Below are positions 25,833 through 34,288 of a stretch of DNA of 64,000 bases, piece after piece (position 1 is the stretch's first letter; each line of letters begins with the position of its first letter). The DNA comes from Pukyongia sp. Its GTDB lineage: Bacteria; Bacteroidota; Bacteroidia; Flavobacteriales; Flavobacteriaceae. The notes under the pieces were generated by a model. The model made no database searches, had not been told where the DNA came from, and worked only from the letters and a program-made list of their open reading frames with translations. Made by a program: the position numbers and the translations under genes. Where the stretch lies: positions 1-64,000 of the forward strand of contig JASBSY010000003.1 of NCBI GenBank assembly GCA_030148705.1, given 5' to 3'.

Positions 25833-26369
25833 TTATTGCTTTTTTTCAATGTTCTTCAACTGGTCGCTTCCGGGTACATCCAGGTCTTTAGTGAGTTTAG
25901 ATATCTTTTTCAGATCGATATTACCCGTTATGCTCATAATGATGGTACTGTCTTTTCCATCCACTTTTCCGTCGAGGAACATAAGCAGTTCACTCACGAA
26001 GTTCTCACTTTTACCTTCCCGTGCATAGAATTTTATATTCTTGCCATCGTCCTTTACGCGCATAAGTTCATTAAGTCCTTTAGCAGAAGAAATATACCTG
26101 GCTACATCGGCGGTCATACGCTTGGAAATTTCGGGTTTGTCGGTAATATAGATCTTGATGTTCTCAAGGTTATTTACCAGTTCGAGGTATTCCTTCACCT
26201 CAGGATCGTTGGATTCCAGATCGATCTCTGCCAGAAGCTTGAACATATTCTTTGTAACGACCACTGCCGTTACGCCTTTTTCGTCTTCGTACGAATCGAA
26301 GGCACCTGCCTGTGCAAACCCGGCTAAGGGCGCCAAAACTAATGCAATTATTACTGCTAACTTTTTCAT
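25833..26369 (-). CDS. Secreted DUF4252 protein
   Basis: 178 aa with signal peptide MKKLAVIIALVLAPLAGFAQ but no lipobox cysteine, so probably periplasmic. DUF4252 features: VVVTKNMFKLLAEIDLES, ITDKPEISKRMTADVARYI, and TIIMSITGNIDLKKISKL near the end. It is the paralogue of the next lipoprotein gene, whose ATG follows at once. Third gene of a sigma/anti-sigma-like operon. Confidence 0.9.
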   Translation of the reverse strand: MKKLAVIIALVLAPLAGFAQAGAFDSYEDEKGVTAVVVTKNMFKLLAEIDLESNDPEVKEYLELVNNLENIKIYITDKPEISKRMTADVARYISSAKGLNELMRVKDDGKNIKFYAREGKSENFVSELLMFLDGKVDGKDSTIIMSITGNIDLKKISKLTKDLDVPGSDQLKNIEKKQ

Positions 26370-26386
26370 GTCTAAGTGTTTAAAGA

Positions 26387-26860
26387 TTATTTTAAAATTT
26401 TGTTTTTTGATTCCGTAAATTGATTGATATGTACTATTGCTGATGTTCCTTTATTAAATTCTTCCAGGTGATTTATGTTTGATGCTCCGGTATTGAGTCC
26501 TTCAGACATTAGCAGCATCACTTTCTTTGTTTCTTTAAGTGCTGCCAGAGCCTCTTGTTCTTCCCGGCTAAGCTCCTGATTGGAAAACATCACCGATCCT
26601 ACTGTAACTGCAACCAGCAAGACGGCCGCTACACTGTACCAAACCGGTTTGATCGTCCTTGTTTTGGCCGGAAGTGAAACCTCGCTTTCCGAAACTTCAT
26701 CTCCCGCTGCTGCAAATGCATCGAACATGGGCCTGTATACTTCCAGGTGGGGCGCTACATCCTCTTGTTTAAAATACTCGCGTAGCTGTATTTCCTGCTG
26801 AAGGGTGGTGTTCCCTTCAAAATAGCTTTCGAGCAGCTTGTCAATTATTGCTGATTCCAT
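26387..26860 (-). CDS. Single-pass membrane protein, possible anti-sigma factor
   Basis: 157 aa. The cytoplasmic N-terminus (IDKLLESYFEGNTTLQQEIQLREYF) matches the small helical zone of Bacteroidota anti-sigma-like proteins. A membrane helix lies at about 76-92 (VWYSVAAVLLVAVTVGSVMF), with a periplasmic tail. It overlaps the 3' end of the sigma gene by 20 bp, so expression is coupled. A zinc-binding HxxxCxxC motif is absent, so anti-sigma function is inferred from topology and position. Confidence 0.85.
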   Translation of the reverse strand: MESAIIDKLLESYFEGNTTLQQEIQLREYFKQEDVAPHLEVYRPMFDAFAAAGDEVSESEVSLPAKTRTIKPVWYSVAAVLLVAVTVGSVMFSNQELSREEQEALAALKETKKVMLLMSEGLNTGASNINHLEEFNKGTSAIVHINQFTESKNKILK

Positions 26861-27353
26861 AGTTGTGCTTTTTTATCAATTCTTCTCTTACTGTTTTTCT
26901 TGCCCGGGATAATGCCACCCGGATGGCTGTTTCATTCAGTTCCAGCATTTCTGCTATCTCTGCGTATTCGTACTGTTCCACATCTCTTAGCTGAAGGATC
27001 ATCCGCTGTTGTTCGGGTAAAGTCTCCATGATCTGAAACACTATGGCAACCCCGTCGTTCGCTTCCACTTCCTTCTCCAGGTTCTGTGAATTCTGAAAAT
27101 TGTTGTGCACGATCTTCAGATTGGCCGCCTGTTTCGATTTTAACCTGTCCAGGCAGTAATTCTTTGTCATCGTTATGGCAAAGGCTTCAGGGTTTTTGTA
27201 TTGCCCTATCTTTTCTTTCCCTCTCCACAATTTCAAATAGATCTCCTGCACCGCATCTTCGGCTTCATCCTTCGACACCAGTATCCGTTTGGCAAGCCTG
27301 TATAGCTTATCCTTAAAGGGTAAAACTGTGGTCAAGAACTCCTGTTGTTTCAT
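26841..27353 (-). CDS. ECF-type RNA polymerase sigma factor
   Basis: 170 aa sigma-70 family protein with region 2 (LYRLAKRILVSKDEAEDAVQEIYLKLW) and region 4 (LPEQQRMILQLRDVEQYEYAEIAEMLELNETAIRVALSRARKTV, seen in part). No region 1.1 or 3. It heads the operon sigma, membrane regulator, DUF4252 and DUF4252, and is divergent from an S41 peptidase. Likely envelope-signal controlled and self-regulated, by analogy with other ECF units. Confidence 0.95.
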   Translation of the reverse strand: MKQQEFLTTVLPFKDKLYRLAKRILVSKDEAEDAVQEIYLKLWRGKEKIGQYKNPEAFAITMTKNYCLDRLKSKQAANLKIVHNNFQNSQNLEKEVEANDGVAIVFQIMETLPEQQRMILQLRDVEQYEYAEIAEMLELNETAIRVALSRARKTVREELIKKHNYGISNN

Positions 27354-27500
27354 TCTTTTGTTGGTTAGTAAACGTCCCTTTCAGGTTGCGTTCTATTCTA
27401 TCGACGAATAGGTCTAAATTTTGTTACAAATTAATTGAACTTTAGCAATAATGTCGCTATTTTCGGAGTTTACAACTTAGTTGATGCAAAAATCGACCCT

Positions 27501-28907
27501 ATGAAAAAGAACATTATTCTCCTGCTATTCGCAGTTTTGCTGGTATTTACTTCCTGTTTTAAAGACAATGACGATATATTACAACAGGCATCGGCGCTGG
27601 AAATACAGAATTTTATCTATCGCGGACTTAATTTTTTCTATCTCTATAAAGCAGACACCCCTGAGTTAGCAAACGATGCATTCAACTCACAGGAAGAGCT
27701 GGACAGTTTTCTCAGTGGGTTTGCAACGCCCGAAGCCCTGTTCGATTACCTTATATCAGACCAGGACCCCTTCAGCCTATTGGTAGACGACTATGTTGAA
27801 CTGGAAAACGCCCTGGGAGGAACCACCTTGAATAATGGTATGGAATACGGCCTTGTAACCTATCCCGACGGCAGCGGAAACGTTTTCGGATATGTGCGTT
27901 ATATACTTCCCAATACCGATGCCGCAACCACCGGCCTGGAGCGGGGAGACATCTTCTTTTCGGTAGACGGACAACAACTAACCGAAAATAACTTCAGTGA
28001 ACTGCTGGCTCCCATGACTTATACCATCGGACTTGCCACCTTCGACGGCAGCGAGATCTCCCCTACGGGTGAAACAGTAACGCTCACAAAATCCGAATAC
28101 ACCGAAAATCCGGTTTATATGGCCGAAACTCTTACGGTAAACGGCCAAAAGATAGGCTACCTGATGTACAACGCCTTCACCCGTGAATTCGACTCCGAAT
28201 TAAATGCAGCCTTTGCTCAATTCCAGGCGGACGGTATAACCGAACTGATCATAGACCTGCGTTACAATGGAGGAGGATCGGTTGAAACTTCCTCCGATCT
28301 TTCAAGTATGATAACCGGACAGTTCAACGGCGAAGTGTTCTATACCGAAGAATGGAATGCCGACCGGCAGGATGAATATGCCAGCTCCGGTTTGTTCAAC
28401 AATGTATTATCGAACGGAGAACCTATCAACAGCCTGAACTTAAGCCAGGTATATGTACTAGCCACGGGAAGAACTGCTTCGGCCAGCGAATTGGTGATCA
28501 ACGGCCTGGATCCTTACATTAACGTTATCCAGGTAGGTGAGAATACCCGAGGAAAATTCCAGGCTTCATTTTTACTGTACGATGCTCCTGCTCCGGGTTT
28601 CAGTCGGTCTGAAGCAAACCCCGACCATACCTACGCCATGCTGCCACTGGTGTTTAAAACCGCCAATGCTAACGGGGTAACCGATTTTGTAAATGGGCTG
28701 GAGCCCGATATCTTTATAGAGGAAGATTACTCCAATCTCGGCACACTGGGGGACGTAAACGAGCGTCTTCTGGCAGCTGCCCTAAGCGACATTTTCCCGG
28801 CGCCGTTCCCAGATGGAACGAGATCGCCAGGGCTGGAAGAGCTGTCAGACAGTAAAGCCTCATCGGCTGTCGACCAGTTAATGATTGCTGAAAAGAATTT
28901 TAAGTAG
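27501..28907 (+). CDS. S41-family (CtpA-like) peptidase, lipoprotein
   Basis: 468 aa from the Met at 27501; the longer frame has no signal. MKKNIILLLFAVLLVFTSC is a lipoprotein signal. Residues about 25-110 form an N-terminal helical domain, followed by a PDZ region (RYILPNTDAATTGLERGDIF) and the S41 domain with LIIDLRYNGGGSVETSS and the nucleophile Ser in ATGRTASASELVINGL. The Lys of the Ser-Lys dyad is probably in ENTRGKFQA. It acts in the envelope. It lies divergent from the ECF sigma gene with an intergenic distance of about 150 bp and may be a target of that sigma factor. Confidence 0.93.
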   Translation: MKKNIILLLFAVLLVFTSCFKDNDDILQQASALEIQNFIYRGLNFFYLYKADTPELANDAFNSQEELDSFLSGFATPEALFDYLISDQDPFSLLVDDYVELENALGGTTLNNGMEYGLVTYPDGSGNVFGYVRYILPNTDAATTGLERGDIFFSVDGQQLTENNFSELLAPMTYTIGLATFDGSEISPTGETVTLTKSEYTENPVYMAETLTVNGQKIGYLMYNAFTREFDSELNAAFAQFQADGITELIIDLRYNGGGSVETSSDLSSMITGQFNGEVFYTEEWNADRQDEYASSGLFNNVLSNGEPINSLNLSQVYVLATGRTASASELVINGLDPYINVIQVGENTRGKFQASFLLYDAPAPGFSRSEANPDHTYAMLPLVFKTANANGVTDFVNGLEPDIFIEEDYSNLGTLGDVNERLLAAALSDIFPAPFPDGTRSPGLEELSDSKASSAVDQLMIAEKNFK

Positions 28908-28970
28908 TACCTTATAACTTGAACTTTTCAAAAATTATCAGGATGAAAAATACCTGGCTTGCTGTAATCT

Positions 28971-30899
28971 TTAAAGAGAAAGGCTAAAGCCCAGACTGTA
29001 ATTTCTACCCCTGGTTTGATAACGATACAATTCTTCATATTTAGTGTCGAAAACATTGAATACAGACGCGAATAACGCTATTTCATCATTGAGTTGAGAC
29101 CTGAATTTCAGACCCACCAGGTCGTAGGATGCCAGATTAACCGTTTCACTTTCGAAGGTATCGGGGTTAAAGAACACATCATCCCGCGAACTAAGGTATT
29201 GGTAGTTTACAATTATCTGTCCCGCCTTCCACAGGCGATAACCGAAAGAGCCGTTTATCTTGTGTTCCGGAATCCTCAGTGCGAAGCGTTCATCAGGAAC
29301 CGTATACGTATAATTCGCGTTGAAGTTCCAGCGCTTGCCGGAGTTTATCGAAGCCGTAACCTCCAGTCCGCTTGCCTCAAACGTTTCAGCACTGTTCTGA
29401 TACTGATACAAAAACTGATCAGGATCGGTAACAACAAAATCGATAAACCTATCTTCCTTCCTGTTGAAATAGACCGCACTCAGTTCTCCAAGCTTTTTAT
29501 TCGAGAATTCCACTCCCGCCTCAATAGTCCGGTTTTCTTCGGGTTTCAACTCTTTATTTCCATACACCGGGTCGTAAAGTTGGAACAAGGAGGGAGTAAT
29601 ATAAGCCGTGGAATAAGAAGTCAACAATTTTAATGCATTTTCTCCCAACTTAACCGAATAGGACGGATTGATATTATAGACCAGGTGCATGTCGTACTCG
29701 CTGTGTATGTTCAGCCGTATACCGGCATTGAGGTTTAATCCAAATCCCGATAGAAAAACTGCATTGAGATAGGGATCCACAATCGTAAACCTGGCAGTTT
29801 CATCATCTACCTGTTGCACAAAATCATCTTCACCAAAAGGAATTGTGGAAGCATTCATCTTAGAGAAATTACCGTTTAAACCCAATAACAGTCTTATCTT
29901 ATCCGATATCCGATGATCCAGATAGGTATCGAAAGAATAAGCCTGAGAATCGTACAGGGCCGGAAAGCCCGATTCGATCGCTCGCTCGATCCTGGTAAAA
30001 GAATCGTTAAAGACATAGGTGCCTTTACCGTACTGCCATTCAAAATTACCACCTGAACGAAATTGTTCGGAAATGGTTCTGTGATCGGCATCCGTATAAC
30101 TGAAATCATCGAATCCGCTCTTATACTTGTTAAAACTGAAAAACTGACTAAAACGAATCTTTTCGGTAAGCTGTACTCCCAGGTTTACCCGACCGTCATA
30201 GCGGTTAAACGTATCCGCCTCGAACTGGGTATCATCATCTGGAGGAGCTATGGCGGAAAGGCCGTCGGTATATCGATTTGAAATTTCAGCCGAATAGAAA
30301 AACCGTCCCAGGCTTCCATCGAAGGCAGCGCGATTAGTGATCATGGCAATTGCAGTATTGCTGTCGCCCGAAGCTTTATTAGTGCCCAGGGTTGAAGCAA
30401 GGTTCACCCCAAAGGGTTTTTTGGAGGCTTTTTTGGTTCGAATGCTGATTACTGCGGTGGCAGCCCCACTTCCATAGAGGACACTGGAGGCACCTTTTAG
30501 AACTTCAATGGATTCTATTGAACTCAGATCAAGCAGTCGTAAGTCGTAATCGTTGGCAATCTGTGAGGCATCGTTCAACTGCACCCCGTCTACCATAATC
30601 ACAACCTGCCTGTTGCTCCCGCCCCGAATGAAATAGCCGGGGTTTTGTCCGTCGTAACTCCTGGCACCGTTAATTTCAATCCCTGCCTGCTCATTTAAAA
30701 GCTCAGCCACACTGCTGCCCTGGCTCATTTTTATTGTTTCCGGTCCGATCTTCACCACTACTTTTCCACTCTCGGTATTGAGTAAGGGCGTTTTTGAATC
30801 GATTACAACAGTGTCGAGCTGTTGTTCCGTTGGTAAATTTTGAGAAATTACCGCATTGCCATAGCTACACAGCAATGCGAAAAAGAATACTTTTTTCAT
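28971..30899 (-). CDS. btuB: TonB-dependent cobalamin receptor
   Basis: Outer-membrane 22-strand barrel of 642 aa that takes up vitamin B12 using TonB energy. A signal peptide is followed by a TonB box region (QLDTVVIDSK), a plug (GSSVAELLNEQAGIEINGAR, YFIRGGSNRQVVIMVDGVQL, SIESIEVLKGASSVLYGSGA), and a barrel ending with the aromatic NYSLGFSLSL. It is shorter than SusC proteins and has no carboxypeptidase-regulatory domain. The substrate call rests mainly on the cobalamin riboswitch in its leader and the divergent btuFCD-like genes. Confidence 0.94.
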   Translation of the reverse strand: MKKVFFFALLCSYGNAVISQNLPTEQQLDTVVIDSKTPLLNTESGKVVVKIGPETIKMSQGSSVAELLNEQAGIEINGARSYDGQNPGYFIRGGSNRQVVIMVDGVQLNDASQIANDYDLRLLDLSSIESIEVLKGASSVLYGSGAATAVISIRTKKASKKPFGVNLASTLGTNKASGDSNTAIAMITNRAAFDGSLGRFFYSAEISNRYTDGLSAIAPPDDDTQFEADTFNRYDGRVNLGVQLTEKIRFSQFFSFNKYKSGFDDFSYTDADHRTISEQFRSGGNFEWQYGKGTYVFNDSFTRIERAIESGFPALYDSQAYSFDTYLDHRISDKIRLLLGLNGNFSKMNASTIPFGEDDFVQQVDDETARFTIVDPYLNAVFLSGFGLNLNAGIRLNIHSEYDMHLVYNINPSYSVKLGENALKLLTSYSTAYITPSLFQLYDPVYGNKELKPEENRTIEAGVEFSNKKLGELSAVYFNRKEDRFIDFVVTDPDQFLYQYQNSAETFEASGLEVTASINSGKRWNFNANYTYTVPDERFALRIPEHKINGSFGYRLWKAGQIIVNYQYLSSRDDVFFNPDTFESETVNLASYDLVGLKFRSQLNDEIALFASVFNVFDTKYEELYRYQTRGRNYSLGFSLSL

Positions 30900-31007
30900 T
30901 TAAACAGGTTTAAACGGAATAGTGTTGCAGAATAAATCTGCGAAGTCCGGCAATTAGCGAATCAGCTATTGCAATGACCCAAACTCTTATCCCGAAAGTT
31001 TGACAAT

Positions 31008-31197
31008 CGTTATGAATCACGGCAGGTCTCCTGGCTCGCCTTGGTCTTACCTTCCCACCCGTTTTCCGGGCAGTGGTTTTGAAGTGACCTTATCTGTTTA
31101 AAACAGATGGCTTACAGTTGCGGGAACAGCTCCGGTGTCTCACCGGATTCCCTTTTAAGGAATACACTCGTATTGTATATTCCACCACAATTCGGTA
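31008..31197 (-). promoter_or_regulatory. Cobalamin (AdoCbl) riboswitch of btuB
   Basis: On the minus strand the B12-box features appear in order: an initial hairpin GGAATATAC...GTGTATTCC, AAAAGGGAATCCGGTGAGAC, GGAGCTGTTCCCGCAACTGT, then AACCACTGCCCGG, GGGAAGGTAAGACC and the closing GAGCCAGGAGACCTGCC. It lies 110 nt upstream of btuB. A later hairpin, GCAATAGC / GCTAATTGC at 30950-30972, may be the expression platform. A promoter-like TTG, 22 nt, TATTTTCG lies just upstream near 31203-31235. When B12 is plentiful, btuB expression is expected to fall. Confidence 0.95.
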
Positions 31198-31252
31198 CGA
31201 AAATATGATTTTATTTGCGTTCGTTAACAATTAAAAACCGTTATTTTTGAAC

Positions 31253-32407
31253 ATGCGCAGCGCAGTATATTTAATTTCAGCACTCTTGTTATTTGCCTGT
31301 AAGGACAGGCCTCAATCTGCTTCCATCGATAAAAAGCCGATTCCTGAAACCGAAATTAGTTATGCTGAAGGCTTTACCATCGAACGATATGAACATTACA
31401 GTGTACTTCATATCACCAATCCCTGGCCCGGTGCCGACAAAGCATTCTCTTATTTGCTTCTGAATAAAAACGCCCCGAAAAACCTTCACGATAACACCCT
31501 AATTGACACATCCGAATTCGATGCGGTAGTCCATGTCCCTGTAAGTACCCTGGTAGTTACTTCCACTACCCATATTCCGTCCCTGGACATGTTGGATGAA
31601 TCTGAAAAACTAGTGGGTTTCCCCAATTTGGATTACATATCATCGCCAAAAACCAGAGCACTGATAGCTGAAGAAAAAATTAAGGAACTGGGGCAGAACG
31701 AGTCCATCAATACTGAAGTCCTTATTGAGTTGTCGCCAGATGCAGTTGTAAGTTTTGCAGTGGATGGTGCCAATAAGAGTATCAGCGCAATCGAACAATC
31801 GGGAATTCCAGTACTCTACAATTCCGACTGGACCGAGACCCACCCCCTGGGTAAAGCAGAGTGGATAAAATTCTTTGGTGCCATCCTCGGAAAACAAGCT
31901 ATGGCCGACAGCATTTTCGGAAAGATCGAAAAAGACTATCTGCAGGCGAAAGAGTTGGCGGCTACTGCCCCCAGGGCACCTACTGTTTTAAGCGGTGCCA
32001 TGTACAAGGATATTTGGTATATGCCGCAGGGAAACAGCTGGGCCGCCAGGTTCATCGAAGATGCCAAAGGCAATTATCTATGGTCGGAAACTTCGGGTAC
32101 GGGCAGTTTGTCACTAAGTCTGGAGTCAGTTCTGGAAAGAGCCAGAGAAGCCGATTTCTGGATCGGACCGGGGCAATTTGTTACTAAAGAACAGTTTGAA
32201 GAGGCACATAATGTTTACGGAGAGTTCGATGCCTTGCAACAAGACAGGGTCTACACCTTCACTGCCCGCAAAGGGGAAACCGGCGGCGTGATCTACTATG
32301 AGCTGGCACCTAACCGGCCGGACCTGGTGCTTAAAGATATCATAGCCATCCTGCATCCCGAGCTGCTCCCGGAACACGAGTTTAACTTTTTCAGCAAAGT
32401 AGAATAA
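31253..32407 (+). CDS. btuF: Cobalamin-type ABC transporter substrate-binding lipoprotein
   Basis: 384 aa from the ATG at 31253. A lipoprotein signal (VYLISALLLFAC) is followed by a BtuF/FhuD-like periplasmic binding protein: VVTSTTHIPSLDML, VGFPNLDYISSPKT, LIELSPDAVVSF, and YFELAP-type ends near YYELAPNRPDLVLKDIIAIL. The single long hinge helix of the class III fold fits the middle. It overlaps the permease gene by 1 bp. B12 as ligand is inferred from the divergent riboswitch-controlled btuB; siderophores are the alternative. Confidence 0.92.
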   Translation: MRSAVYLISALLLFACKDRPQSASIDKKPIPETEISYAEGFTIERYEHYSVLHITNPWPGADKAFSYLLLNKNAPKNLHDNTLIDTSEFDAVVHVPVSTLVVTSTTHIPSLDMLDESEKLVGFPNLDYISSPKTRALIAEEKIKELGQNESINTEVLIELSPDAVVSFAVDGANKSISAIEQSGIPVLYNSDWTETHPLGKAEWIKFFGAILGKQAMADSIFGKIEKDYLQAKELAATAPRAPTVLSGAMYKDIWYMPQGNSWAARFIEDAKGNYLWSETSGTGSLSLSLESVLERAREADFWIGPGQFVTKEQFEEAHNVYGEFDALQQDRVYTFTARKGETGGVIYYELAPNRPDLVLKDIIAILHPELLPEHEFNFFSKVE

Positions 32408-33438
32408 TGGAATCGAAACGCTCATTCAAACTTTGGTTTGTGGTATTATCCGTGCTGCTTCTAGTGGTATTTGTGATGAATATCAGCCTTGGGTCTGTGA
32501 GTATTCCCTTTACGGAAGTTCTCGCTTCGCTTACCGGGAACGGAGCATCCAAAGCCAGCTGGGAATATATAATTATCGATTATCGACTTCCCAAGGCTCT
32601 AACAGCGGTATTGGCCGGTAGTGGCCTGGCGGTTTCGGGTTTACTCATGCAAACCCTGTTTCGAAATCCTCTAGCCGGGCCATTTGTACTGGGACTTAGC
32701 AGCGGGGCCAGTTTGGGGGTTGCCTTATTGATATTGGGGGCAGGAGCTTTCGGGGGGGCTATGGCCGGAATCCTTACAAGTGAGTGGAGCCTGGTGTTTG
32801 CTTCTGCTGCAGGTAGTTTCCTGGTGCTATTGGCCGTGCTCGCCGTCACCTTCAGAATAAAGGACAGTATGGCGATATTGATCATCGGACTGATGTTCGG
32901 CAGTGTCACGGCAGCCGTCGTTGCTGTGCTGTCGTATTTCAGCAGTGCTGAACAGCTGCAGCAATTCATCTTTTGGTCGTTTGGCAGCCTGGGAAATCAA
33001 AGTTGGTATGGAATACTTATTCTGAGCAGCTGTTGTGTACTGGGGATGTTGCTGGCGCTCATTAGTTGTAAATCGCTAAACGCCCTGCTCCTGGGTGAGA
33101 ATTATGCACGTAGTATGGGATTACACATTAAGCGCACCACTGTTATCATTATACTGGCCACCAGTCTGCTGGCCGGTGGGATTACAGCGTTTGCAGGCCC
33201 CATCGCCTTTGTCGGATTGGCGGTACCACACCTGGCCAGGCAGATCTTCACAACTTCAAATCACTTTGTGCTGTTACCGGCCGTGATCTTGTCGGGTGCA
33301 TTTTTGATGCTTATCTGCGACAGCGTTGCGCAACTCCCCTACAGCGAATATACCCTGCCAATTAACGCTATTACCTCACTTATCGGGGCTCCTGTAGTTA
33401 TCTGGTTGCTGGTGCGTAAACGAAAATTACTGTTCTGA
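32407..33438 (+). CDS. btuC: Cobalamin-type ABC transporter permease (FecCD/BtuC family)
   Basis: 343 aa integral membrane protein with about ten helices. Signatures: YRLPKALTAVLAGSGLAVSG, MQTLFRNPLAGPFVLGLSSG, GLMFGSVTAAVVAVLSY, and the C-terminal AFAGPIAFVGLAVPHLAR coupling segment, then LPINAITSLIGAPVVIWLL. Forms a homodimeric channel with BtuD. Start and stop overlap with both neighbours (ATG over TAA, TGA over ATG), so the three genes are one translationally coupled unit. Confidence 0.93.
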   Translation: MESKRSFKLWFVVLSVLLLVVFVMNISLGSVSIPFTEVLASLTGNGASKASWEYIIIDYRLPKALTAVLAGSGLAVSGLLMQTLFRNPLAGPFVLGLSSGASLGVALLILGAGAFGGAMAGILTSEWSLVFASAAGSFLVLLAVLAVTFRIKDSMAILIIGLMFGSVTAAVVAVLSYFSSAEQLQQFIFWSFGSLGNQSWYGILILSSCCVLGMLLALISCKSLNALLLGENYARSMGLHIKRTTVIIILATSLLAGGITAFAGPIAFVGLAVPHLARQIFTTSNHFVLLPAVILSGAFLMLICDSVAQLPYSEYTLPINAITSLIGAPVVIWLLVRKRKLLF

Positions 33439-34232
33439 TGGATGAAGAAAGGCAACATAGGGTACTTTCGGTTTCAGACCTAACTGTTGGCTATCGCCAC
33501 AGAAGGCATCAACATGCTGTGGCTTCCGGAATTGGTTTTGAGCTCGAAAAAGGTACGCTTACAGGGCTGGTGGGTGCAAACGGTATAGGAAAATCAACAT
33601 TGTTACGCACGCTCTGCGGAATGCAGCCCTCACTAGGTGGTAAGCTGCGGCTCTACGGAAAAGATATAGCGAATTACACTTCAATGGAACTCGCAACAAG
33701 GCTTAGCATTGTCCTTACCGAACCTCCAGCCTCTAAAAATCTCACAGTTCGTGAACTGGTAACGCTTGGCCGCCAACCGTATACCAACGGGTTTGGTATG
33801 CTTACCGACAAAGACAGGGAAGCAATCGGGCATGCGCTTGAAATTACTGAGAGTACTACCCTGTCTGAACGTAAGTGTTACGAACTGAGCGACGGGCAGT
33901 TGCAGCGGGTTGTGATTGCCAGGGCTCTTGCCCAGGACACGGATCTTGTTATACTGGATGAACCCACCACCCACCTGGACCTTTATCACAGGGCATATGT
34001 ACTGAAATTACTGAAGCGGCTAACTACCGAAACCGGCAAGACCATTCTATTCTCGTCTCATGAGATTGATCTCGCTATTCAGTTAAGCGACAAGCTGATT
34101 GTGATGGACGTCGAAAAAACCTATGTAGGATCGGCTAAGGAACTAATAAATGACGGTAGGTTTGATGCATTGTTTCCGAAAGAAACCATATATTTTGATT
34201 CCGAAAACGGTCGGTTTACCATTAAGAATTAA
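33438..34232 (+). CDS. btuD: Cobalamin-type ABC transporter ATPase
   Basis: 264 aa ATP-binding subunit. Walker A is GANGIGKSTLLRTL, the Q-loop and signature are ELSDGQLQRVVIARALAQ, Walker B is LVILDEPTTHLDLYH, and the switch His is in ILFSSHEIDLA. The signature Ser-Asp form (LSDGQ) is usual in the FecE/BtuD group. It completes btuF-btuC-btuD. Together with BtuB it would carry B12 across both membranes. Confidence 0.92.
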   Translation: MDEERQHRVLSVSDLTVGYRHRRHQHAVASGIGFELEKGTLTGLVGANGIGKSTLLRTLCGMQPSLGGKLRLYGKDIANYTSMELATRLSIVLTEPPASKNLTVRELVTLGRQPYTNGFGMLTDKDREAIGHALEITESTTLSERKCYELSDGQLQRVVIARALAQDTDLVILDEPTTHLDLYHRAYVLKLLKRLTTETGKTILFSSHEIDLAIQLSDKLIVMDVEKTYVGSAKELINDGRFDALFPKETIYFDSENGRFTIKN

Positions 34233-34288
34233 TTATATTTGAAGGACTGATTTGCACGATCGACTCCCGCTTTTACTGAAATTACCTT

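Noticed and set aside
28942-28986. Mini open frame starting MKNTWLAVIFKEKG
   Set aside because: Fourteen codons overlapping the end of btuB; it could be a gene remnant but nothing supports expression.
31008-31197. Riboswitch serving btuFCD on the plus strand
   Set aside because: All conserved blocks (AACTGT, B12 box, closing GAGCCAGGAGACCTGCC) read on the minus strand towards btuB.
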